Origin: JBGPIK01 sp041484845
GTDB taxonomy: Bacteria > Desulfobacterota > Binatia > UBA9968
Length of the DNA: 22,302 nucleotides
Assembly: GCA_041484845.1 (NCBI GenBank)
Contig: JBGPIK010000058.1
Location: 1-22,302, forward strand
Reading direction: 5' to 3'
The translations under genes were made by a program, and so were the position numbers. The notes under the pieces were generated by a model that did not search any database, had not been told where the DNA came from, and was given only the letters and a program-made list of their open reading frames with translations. Shown piece by piece: positions 15,986 through 21,850 of this stretch; position 1 is the stretch's first letter, and every line of letters starts with the position of its first letter.

Positions 15986-17219
15986 GCGCCTGTTCTCTTT
16001 CTGTAGCGATGGAAAAGAAGCGCCCGACCTCGCGACACTCATCGCCGGTGAACAAAAGCGTGGGCTCGCTTGTTTCTTCGGGATCACCGGTGGGCGTTTC
16101 CAGTTTTGTCAAAATCGCATCGAACTCGCCGGGGCGAAACCGCCGGCCGCCCAAGCCGCCGATGAATGAGCGGAGCACGGGAGGGCGATCGGAAAGCCCG
16201 TACAGGGCGCTGGCGATTTCACTGAAAAGTATTCCGCCTTTGCCCACCGAAATGTTTTGATCGATGACGGCCACGCCCTTGCGTCCGCGCAGCACGCGTT
16301 GAATTTCTCGGTGCGGAAAGGGCCGGATAAGACGCAGTCGCGCGAGCCCGATTTTTTTTCCTTCGCCGCGCAAACGTTTAACTTCGGCCTTACCCATAGA
16401 GGCGAAAGAATTGGTCATGACGAGGACGTAATCGGCGTCCTCGAGCATGAACTCTTCGATGATGTCGTAGCGCCGGCCAAAGCGCTCAGCGAACTCGGCC
16501 GCAATTTGCGGGTAGAGTTCCAAAGCACTTTCCGCCCCGCGTTGCATCTGGTGCTTAAAGTAGGTGTACAGGCTGGAGTCCAGTACCGCCGCGCCCAGCG
16601 CCACGGACTCATGGCGCCCGAGCCCGTGATAAGCGGGCTCAAAGGGCGGATGAAAACTTCTCACTTCGTGCGCATCCGGCAGTTCAACAGCTTCGCGCGT
16701 GAACGAAAGATAAAAACCATCCAGATTGACGAGCGCCGGAAGCAGCACGCGCGCATCCTCTGCCAAACGATAGGCCATCACAACGGAGTCGAATACTTCC
16801 TGGCAATTTTCTGCGTGAAACTGGAGAAAACCGGTGTCCCGTGCTGAAAACACGTCATTGTGGTCCGGTTCCAACGTGATGGGGTGAGCGAGCGCGCGGG
16901 ATACATTGACCAATACAAGCGGCAGCCGTAAGCCGGCCACCGTGTAAAGCATCTCAAAGCCGTAGACTAATCCTTGACTCGAGGTTGCGGTGAAAACCCT
17001 CACGCCGGTGGCGGCGGCGCCGGCCGCAGCGGCCAACATGGAGTGTTCGGAGTCCATCATCACCATGCGGGCGCGCAACTCTCCCGTGTGAATCCAGCGC
17101 GCCAGGGCTTCAATGATTTCGGTTTGAGGAGTGATTGGAAAAGCAGGGACATAATCGACGTCGCTGAGTCGCGCTCCCCAGGCGGCGGCTGCGTTCCCGG
17201 TCAACAGCGTGCGCGTCAT
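15975..17219 (-). CDS. porA: 2-oxoacid:ferredoxin oxidoreductase, alpha subunit
   Basis: The 414-residue catalytic alpha subunit carrying the pyrimidine-binding and core domains. Family motifs are GNAAAAWGARL (9-19), AFPITPQTEI (26-35), EHSMLAAAAGAAATG, TSSQGL, MTNSFASMGK, the SVGKGGILFSEIASAL segment and FIGGLGGR near the C-terminus. YPITPQT-like and GNxAxAxG motifs mark the pyruvate and 2-oxoisovalerate enzymes; the substrate cannot be fixed from sequence alone. The ATG at 17219 begins one base after the PorGD stop and has GGAGGT immediately upstream, a strong ribosome binding site. Confidence 0.92.
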   Translation of the reverse strand: MTRTLLTGNAAAAWGARLSDVDYVPAFPITPQTEIIEALARWIHTGELRARMVMMDSEHSMLAAAAGAAATGVRVFTATSSQGLVYGFEMLYTVAGLRLPLVLVNVSRALAHPITLEPDHNDVFSARDTGFLQFHAENCQEVFDSVVMAYRLAEDARVLLPALVNLDGFYLSFTREAVELPDAHEVRSFHPPFEPAYHGLGRHESVALGAAVLDSSLYTYFKHQMQRGAESALELYPQIAAEFAERFGRRYDIIEEFMLEDADYVLVMTNSFASMGKAEVKRLRGEGKKIGLARLRLIRPFPHREIQRVLRGRKGVAVIDQNISVGKGGILFSEIASALYGLSDRPPVLRSFIGGLGGRRFRPGEFDAILTKLETPTGDPEETSEPTLLFTGDECREVGRFFSIATEREQAHEA

Positions 17220-17220
17220 C

Positions 17221-18117
17221 TCAGACCTCCACCCTTCGGGCAATAGCTTCGGTCGGACATTCGGCAAAACAAATCATACAGCCTTTGCAATGATCGTAAT
17301 CGAGATGAGGATAGTTCTCGTCATCGAGCTGGATCGCGGCGTCAGGACAATAAAGGTAGCATAGAAAGCACCGCTTGCATTTTCCCAGCTCGATTTCAGG
17401 CCGTTCCACGCGCCAACTGCCGGTGTGGCGAAGCGCCGCACTCGCCCCGCGTCGAATGGCAGGGGTGATGAACGGGACGGTGTTGAGATAAGGAATCGAT
17501 TCCAGCGCCGGCGCAACCTGTTTTGGTTCTACGTAGCGCGAACTCAAAACGACGGTCGGCGCGAGCGCATAGACCTCGCGCGCTGCCGTTTCATTGTTCT
17601 CAATAAGCTCTCGCGTCATGCCGAAGTCGGTGAATTCGATTCGTGCCGCTTCAATGAGAGCTTCCAACGGAATTGTGCGAATAGATTTTACCGCCACTGC
17701 CGCCGCTGCCGCGCTCACAAAAGCGCGTCCCATAACGCGCCGGCAGATGGTGCTTAAATCGATAAAGACGAAATTGGCTGCCGGCATCTCCTGAATCGGG
17801 ATGCCGGAATCGTTGGCATTCCCGTTGATGAAAAACGGGGTGATGGCGTGAACACCGTGAAAGATCTGCTCTGGGGCTTCTTTCAATAAGGAAGGGTCCA
17901 GCAATACAACCAGCGTCGGCGTGTCAATATATCCACGGGTCTCTATGGGCTGTTCACCTAAACGGGTGCACGATACGACCGGTGCTCCGCGCCGCTCCGC
18001 GCCGAATAATGCGAAGTCTTGGCCATATAGTCCCGCTAGAAAACCACTTCTTCCAAGGATACGACTGGCAATCTTGGCTCCTTGCCCACCGCGTCCATGG
18101 AAGCGAACTTCAATCAT
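17221..18117 (-). CDS. porG: 2-oxoacid:ferredoxin oxidoreductase, fused gamma-delta subunit
   Basis: A 298-residue fusion of the gamma subunit (about 1-190, starting MIEVRFHGRGGQGAKIAS with the GRGGQG motif) and the ferredoxin-like delta subunit (about 205-298). The delta part has two 4Fe-4S motifs: C247-C250-C253-C257 (CKRCFLCYLYCP) and C277-C280-C283-C287 (CKGCMICFAECP). In many organisms gamma and delta are separate genes. The delta part would carry electrons from PorB to external ferredoxin. The ATG at 18117 was chosen because GAGG lies six bases upstream and the gamma family starts here; the longer frame upstream covers the promoter. It is the first gene of the seven-gene minus-strand operon. 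Confidence 0.92.
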   Translation of the reverse strand: MIEVRFHGRGGQGAKIASRILGRSGFLAGLYGQDFALFGAERRGAPVVSCTRLGEQPIETRGYIDTPTLVVLLDPSLLKEAPEQIFHGVHAITPFFINGNANDSGIPIQEMPAANFVFIDLSTICRRVMGRAFVSAAAAAVAVKSIRTIPLEALIEAARIEFTDFGMTRELIENNETAAREVYALAPTVVLSSRYVEPKQVAPALESIPYLNTVPFITPAIRRGASAALRHTGSWRVERPEIELGKCKRCFLCYLYCPDAAIQLDDENYPHLDYDHCKGCMICFAECPTEAIARRVEV

Positions 18118-18147
18118 ATCTGCCTCATTCTCCCAGCAGGGTGCATG

Positions 18148-18163
18148 CGCAAAGCGAATGCCA
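18148..18163 (-). promoter_or_regulatory. Sigma-54 promoter for the por-gdh-exporter operon
   Basis: On the minus strand it reads TGGCATTCGCTTTGCG, with GG and GC ten bases apart and 9 of 12 specified consensus positions matched. Transcription would begin near 18138, giving a leader of only about 20 bases that still contains the GAGG ribosome binding site before the ATG at 18117. Confidence 0.62.
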
Positions 18164-18319
18164 CCGCGTGAAACAAAAAATCTGCGACTGGCAACGCTCT
18201 TTTTTGGTTCGGTCCCGATTCGTTGGCGAATTCTTGGCATGCTTGCGAGGACTGACGACGTAATTTTGCAACGATGCGAATCCAACAACATTCCGAGGTG
18301 TAAATTCAACGGCACATGC

Positions 18320-18335
18320 TGGCATATAACTTGCG
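18320..18335 (+). promoter_or_regulatory. Sigma-54 promoter for the usp-usp-adenosine kinase group
   Basis: The sequence TGGCATATAACTTGCG has GG and GC ten bases apart and matches 10 of 12 specified consensus positions. Transcription would start near 18346, about 67 bases before the ATG at 18413. It shares the TTGCGGAAT extension with the promoter at 389-404. Confidence 0.67.
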
Positions 18336-18412
18336 GAATCCTCTAATCGGAAAACAAGCCTGAAAGAGCGACGGGTCGTGGGGGTGGGGCGAAAGAGTAC
18401 GAGGAGGAGAGA

Positions 18413-19318
18413 ATGTATACACGGATACTGATACCGCTGGACGGCTCGAAAACGGCTGAGAAAGTCCTGCCCTACGCTCGCTTTCTGGTAAGCAAGCTCA
18501 AGGTTCCCGTAGATCTCATGGGTGTCGTTGACATCGCAGAAATGGCCACGCATGTCTCTGCTGAAAACGCCCGTTATCTCGACAAGATGATCGAAGAGGG
18601 GGAGCGTTCCAGCCGGGATTATCTGAAGAGGATTGCTAATACGTTCCCCGGTCTTAGTGTCGCTTGCACGCTTGACAAAGGCAGAGCCGCTGAGGCCATC
18701 ATCGAAAAGGCCGAAGCGGACAAGGGAACGTTGATTACCATGGCAACGCACGGGCGGTCGGGCATTAACCGCTGGATGCTGGGCAGCGTGGCGGAGAAGG
18801 TGTTGCGCGCGACGAGCAATCCGATGTTGCTGGTCAGAGCCGCAGACCAGGCGGTATCCGGCGAGGAGGCGCAGCTAACTTCCATCATTGTGCCGCTGGA
18901 CGGCTCCCAGTTGGCCGAGAGCGTACTGCCTGCAGTTATCGAATTGGCCAAGAAACTCGATCTCGAAATTATTTTGTTCCGTGCTTTTAACATTCCCTAT
19001 GGTGTTTATGCCGGTGCCGATGGCTATTACGCGATCAACTTTGATCAATTGATTGCGGAGGTAAAAGAGGAAGCCAATGCCTATCTCGAAAAAAAGACTG
19101 AGGAGCTGAAGAAAAAGGGAATAGAGAAGGTTTCTTTTCTGGCGAAAGAAGGCCTCAGCGCGGATGAAATCATCTCTTTCGGCAGGCAGACTCCGGATAA
19201 TTTAATTGCCATGTGCACCCATGGCAGATCGGGTGTGAAGCGGTGGGTGCTGGGCAGTGTTACGGAAACGGTGGTGCGCCACTGCGGCGATCCGGTTCTG
19301 GTTATTCGGGCGCCGTAG
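18413..19318 (+). CDS. Universal stress protein, two Usp domains in tandem (second copy)
   Basis: A 301-residue protein with two Usp domains, starting MYTRILIPLDGS and repeating the fold from IIVPLDGS near residue 160. Nucleotide-binding signatures are MATHGRSGINRWMLGS in the first half and MCTHGRSGVKRWVLGS in the second, both with the ATP-class spacing. A strong site GAGGAGGAGA (18401-18410) precedes the ATG, which implies high expression. It is the closest relative in the window of the Usp at 5731: the opening of both genes is nearly identical at the DNA level and the second-domain signatures match. A sigma-54 promoter drives it, back to back with the por operon. Confidence 0.94.
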   Translation: MYTRILIPLDGSKTAEKVLPYARFLVSKLKVPVDLMGVVDIAEMATHVSAENARYLDKMIEEGERSSRDYLKRIANTFPGLSVACTLDKGRAAEAIIEKAEADKGTLITMATHGRSGINRWMLGSVAEKVLRATSNPMLLVRAADQAVSGEEAQLTSIIVPLDGSQLAESVLPAVIELAKKLDLEIILFRAFNIPYGVYAGADGYYAINFDQLIAEVKEEANAYLEKKTEELKKKGIEKVSFLAKEGLSADEIISFGRQTPDNLIAMCTHGRSGVKRWVLGSVTETVVRHCGDPVLVIRAP

Positions 19319-19335
19319 TCGCAGTCCAACTGCGA
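19319..19335 (+). repeat. Short hairpin between two usp genes
   Basis: TCGCAGT and ACTGCGA form a perfect seven-base-pair stem with a three-base loop (CCA), starting right after the stop codon of the upstream usp. No T-run follows and the next ribosome binding site starts three bases later. It could act as an mRNA stability or processing element that sets the ratio of the two proteins. Confidence 0.4.
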
Positions 19336-19345
19336 GTGAGGAGTT

Positions 19346-20203
19346 ATGTACACGAAAATCTTAGTGCCGCTGGATGGTTCCAGGTTGGCGGAGCAGATTC
19401 TTCCCTACGCATGTTTGCTCGCTGAAGCTTTTGAGATCCCGGTCGAGCTTCTGCGGGTTGACGATTCCGGCGCTCTCACTCCGTCAAAGGGTAACGAGTA
19501 TCTGAAAGAGATCGGGGGTTGGGCATTTCCAGCCTCCGTTCAATTCCATCACTCCATCGAAGTCGCCAATCCAACGGAAGCCATTCTGCGGCACGCTGCG
19601 GCGGATCGCAGAACGCTGATTGCCATGGCTACCCACGGTCTTTCGGGAATCCACGGTTGGGTAATGGGAAGCGTGGCCTATAAAGTGGTGCACGCGACAA
19701 GGAATCCGGTGCTGCTTATCCGCCCCACAGAGGAGGGCGATCCAGGAATAGCGGTTAAACTTGCAACCGTGCTTGTGCCGCTCGATGGGTCCGGCTTGGC
19801 CGATCGAATTTTGCCGCATGTGATCGCGTTGTGCCAAAAATTAAAACTAGAGGCGACTCTGATACGTGCCTACACGTTGCCGCCGGATACTTACATTTTG
19901 GGCGACGGGCTTTACATGGATGCGCTGGCTCGCCAGCGAGCAGCTTTCAAACAAGAGATAGACGATTATCTGACCGGCAAGGCCGAGGAACTTCGTGGCG
20001 GCGGGCTTAGCCAGCTCTCCCCAATCGCCACATATGGCGATCCAGCCGAGCAAATTATCGATTTTGCACGTAACACGCAAAACAGTTTGATTGCCATGTC
20101 CACTCACGGAAGATCGGGAGTCGGGCGCTGGCTGATGGGAAGTGTCGCGGAAAAAATCGTCCACCATTCGCGCAATCCGGTCCTGCTGATTCGGCCGGAG
20201 TGA
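19346..20203 (+). CDS. Universal stress protein, two Usp domains in tandem (third copy)
   Basis: A 285-residue tandem Usp, starting MYTKILVPLDGS with a second domain from VLVPLDGS. Signatures are MATHGLSGIHGWVMGS and MSTHGRSGVGRWLMGS. It is more diverged than the other two copies: the linker after the first strand is shorter (about 15 residues missing), and Leu replaces the Arg in the first signature. It sits 27 bases after the second usp, in one transcript with it. The site AGGAG is only two bases from the ATG, which is unusually close, so translation may be weaker or depend on coupling across the hairpin at 19319-19335. Confidence 0.93.
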   Translation: MYTKILVPLDGSRLAEQILPYACLLAEAFEIPVELLRVDDSGALTPSKGNEYLKEIGGWAFPASVQFHHSIEVANPTEAILRHAAADRRTLIAMATHGLSGIHGWVMGSVAYKVVHATRNPVLLIRPTEEGDPGIAVKLATVLVPLDGSGLADRILPHVIALCQKLKLEATLIRAYTLPPDTYILGDGLYMDALARQRAAFKQEIDDYLTGKAEELRGGGLSQLSPIATYGDPAEQIIDFARNTQNSLIAMSTHGRSGVGRWLMGSVAEKIVHHSRNPVLLIRPE

Positions 20204-20298
20204 GGCCCGCAGTTCCATTTCATACTCATGGTCGGGGCGAACGGGAGCGCGTCAGGGTTTTGCCTTCAGTGCAGAACTTAGATAAAAGTACGACCAAG

Positions 20299-20784
20299 AT
20301 GCAGCTCACAACAGTAAAGATCGACAAGCCTGACGAAATCAATTTCATCCTGGGGCAGACTCACTTCATTAAAACCGTCGAAGACATCCACGAGGCTATG
20401 GTCCAGGCGGTGCCGGGCATCAAGTTCGGTCTGGCGTTTTGCGAAGCTTCCGGCGCCATGCTCGTCCGTTGGACGGGGACCGATGAAGGAATGATCGAGC
20501 TGGCGAAACGGAATGCGCTTGGTCTTTCCGCCGGTCACAGCTTCATCCTTTTTCTTGGCGCGGGATTCTTTCCTGTCAACGTGCTCAACGCGCTCAAAAT
20601 GGTTCCTGAAGTCTGCCGCATATTTTGCGCTACGGCGAACCCGGTCGAAGTTGTGATCGCGGAAACCGACCAGGGCCGCGGCATTCTCGGTGTCATCGAC
20701 GGCGGCAAGAGCAAGGGCGTCGAAGATGCGCAAGGCATCGCCTGGCGCAAAGATCTCCTACGCAAAATCGGCTATAAGCTGTAG
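20299..20784 (+). CDS. Adenosine-specific kinase (PF04008 family)
   Basis: A 161-residue protein resembling the small adenosine-specific kinases known from archaea and some bacteria, which phosphorylate adenosine to AMP and have a fold unrelated to ribokinase-type adenosine kinases. Supporting segments are the start MQLTTVKIDKPDEINFILGQ, THFIKTVEDIHEA, GIKFGLAFCEASG, the Gly-rich GLSAGHSFILFLGAGFFPVNVLNALK, and the C-terminal ETDQGRGILGVIDGGKSKGVE. The ATG at 20299 was chosen from the family N-terminus. A GTG at 20200 overlaps the usp stop and would add 33 unfamiliar residues. There is no Shine-Dalgarno sequence before 20299. It follows two Usps by 95 bases and may share their transcript; recycling adenosine alongside ATP-binding stress proteins is a plausible but inferred link. 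Confidence 0.88.
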   Translation: MQLTTVKIDKPDEINFILGQTHFIKTVEDIHEAMVQAVPGIKFGLAFCEASGAMLVRWTGTDEGMIELAKRNALGLSAGHSFILFLGAGFFPVNVLNALKMVPEVCRIFCATANPVEVVIAETDQGRGILGVIDGGKSKGVEDAQGIAWRKDLLRKIGYKL

Positions 20785-20865
20785 GCTCTCCAAACGGTGA
20801 TGTCGTCTATTTCTGTATTGGTTTGCGGCTTCGCCCCGCTGCAAGTTTCGTCGTGATCTGTCAAC

Positions 20866-20886
20866 GGTGCGCAAGCGCACCCTACC
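20866..20886 (+). repeat. REP-like palindromic repeat, left copy
   Basis: A 21-base unit whose first 16 bases form a hairpin GGTGCGC-AA-GCGCACC (seven pairs, two-base loop), followed by a CTACC tail. The exact reverse complement of all 21 bases occurs at 21026-21046. A palindrome with an asymmetric tail, in head-to-head pairs between genes, is typical of REP/BIME elements. Confidence 0.6.
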
Positions 20887-20974
20887 GGTCTTCGCTTTTA
20901 CTATAAAACTACTTTCAATACTCTGTACTCTCCGTATCTCGGTGGCAAAAATCTGTCTTGTCTTTTTTGGCTGG

Positions 20975-20990
20975 GGCACCATGCGGTGCC
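20975..20990. repeat. Hairpin inside the REP-flanked segment
   Basis: GGCACC and GGTGCC form a perfect six-base-pair stem around the loop ATGC. It lies between the two inverted REP-like copies. No T-run follows, so it is not a convincing terminator on the plus strand. On the minus strand it is followed by CCAAAAAAGAC, which also lacks the T-run needed. Confidence 0.4.
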
Positions 20991-21025
20991 GGGCCTCTTC
21001 ATGAGAAAATGATTGGTGGATCACG

Positions 21026-21046
21026 GGTAGGGTGCGCTTGCGCACC
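21026..21046 (-). repeat. REP-like palindromic repeat, right copy (inverted)
   Basis: The exact 21-base reverse complement of the copy at 20866-20886, placed 139 bases away. The matching stops sharply at both ends, so the pair either bounds a small 181-base element or is a two-unit BIME. Confidence 0.6.
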
Positions 21047-21217
21047 TGAAGCTTAGTCGCATAGGTTCGTGACAGCCATTCGAAGCACTATTACTCTCAA
21101 TTGCCAGTAATATGTTGACAAGGCTGCGAAAACGCGGCAGTGATGACCTGCTGCAATGATGCGCTTAGATTGAAGCCGTCGCTCGAATGAAATTAAGCTG
21201 ACAACTCTTAGCCGGCT

Positions 21218-21850
21218 ATGCCGACCGCCATGGAGCAACCGCGCATTATGACGTCCTCCTCTCGGTACATCGCCGTGCTCACATGCCACCCTGAGACATA
21301 CAGTCAGGCCGTGCACGGGATTGAAGCGCGCATTTGCTGGACGGAAGGTGGAGGGCTTGCGCTCACTTACACGCTTCAGGGAGACATCACCCGTGTGTGG
21401 ATTCCGCGGCCTCGTCCGCCGCTCAGGGCGGATTATCTTTGGCAGCACACGTGCTTCGAGGCTTTTGTCTCTGTGAAGGACAAACCGGAGTACTACGAAT
21501 TCAACTTTGCTCCCTCGGGTGAGTGGGCGGCTTACAGTTTTCGCCGTTATCGAGACGGTGCGCCGCTTCAAAATGAAGAGCTAGCTCCAAACATTACTGT
21601 GTGCAGCGCAGGCGATAGTCTTGATCTCAATGCGACTATTCATTTGCATCGTCTGCCCATGATTTCACAAAACGTCTGTCTGGAACTGGGGCTTTCGGCT
21701 GTGATCGAAGAGGATCACGGCATGCTCTCCTATTGGGCGCTCAAGCACCCGCCAGGCAGGCCCGACTTCCATCATCCCGATGGTCTTGTGCTTGAGATCG
21801 AGCCGCCCGACGTGGAAGTATTGAACGACGGAAGAATGGAGAAGCGATGA
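21218..21850 (+). CDS. DOMON-like domain protein
   Basis: A protein of up to 210 residues with the features of bacterial DOMON-like (type 9 carbohydrate-binding-like) proteins: a beta-rich layout with LALTYTLQGDITRVWIPRP, the conserved LWQHTCFEAFV (near 72-82), YYEFNFAPSGEWAAYSF (near 90-106), and the C-terminal MLSYWALKHPPGRPDFHHPDG. No signal peptide is visible. The start could also be ATG 21230 or 21248; none has a clear ribosome binding site. The stop overlaps the next gene's ATG (ATGA), so it is coupled to the NamZ-type muramidase, hinting at a shared role with cell-wall sugars. The biochemical function is not known. Confidence 0.72.
   Translation: MPTAMEQPRIMTSSSRYIAVLTCHPETYSQAVHGIEARICWTEGGGLALTYTLQGDITRVWIPRPRPPLRADYLWQHTCFEAFVSVKDKPEYYEFNFAPSGEWAAYSFRRYRDGAPLQNEELAPNITVCSAGDSLDLNATIHLHRLPMISQNVCLELGLSAVIEEDHGMLSYWALKHPPGRPDFHHPDGLVLEIEPPDVEVLNDGRMEKR

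Larger units (their letters stand above)
18118..18412. promoter_or_regulatory. Divergent regulatory region between the por operon and the second usp
   Basis: A 295-base gap without a credible gene. It holds two face-away sigma-54 promoters (18148-18163 on minus, 18320-18335 on plus). The 156 bases between them include a perfect dyad ATTCG-TTGG-CGAAT at 18218-18231, with further CGAAT copies at 18155-18159 and around 18277. The dyad is a candidate activator site shared by both directions. The layout mirrors that of the 162-476 gap. Confidence 0.5.
20785..21217. other. Non-coding stretch with REP-like palindromes
   Basis: This 433-base gap has no credible gene on either strand. It contains two inverted copies of a 21-base palindromic repeat (20866-20886 and 21026-21046), a separate hairpin at 20975-20990, and pyrimidine-rich DNA between them. 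After the second repeat, 21047-21217 is featureless apart from a lone TTGACA at 21115-21120, which has no good -10 partner. It separates the Usp/adenosine kinase group from the DOMON/NamZ pair. Confidence 0.6.

Noticed and set aside
18224..18240. TGGCGAATTCTTGGCA as an extra sigma-54 promoter toward the usp gene
   Set aside because: The spacing is right, but the -12 element is TGGC rather than TTGC, and a much better site lies about 95 bases nearer the gene.
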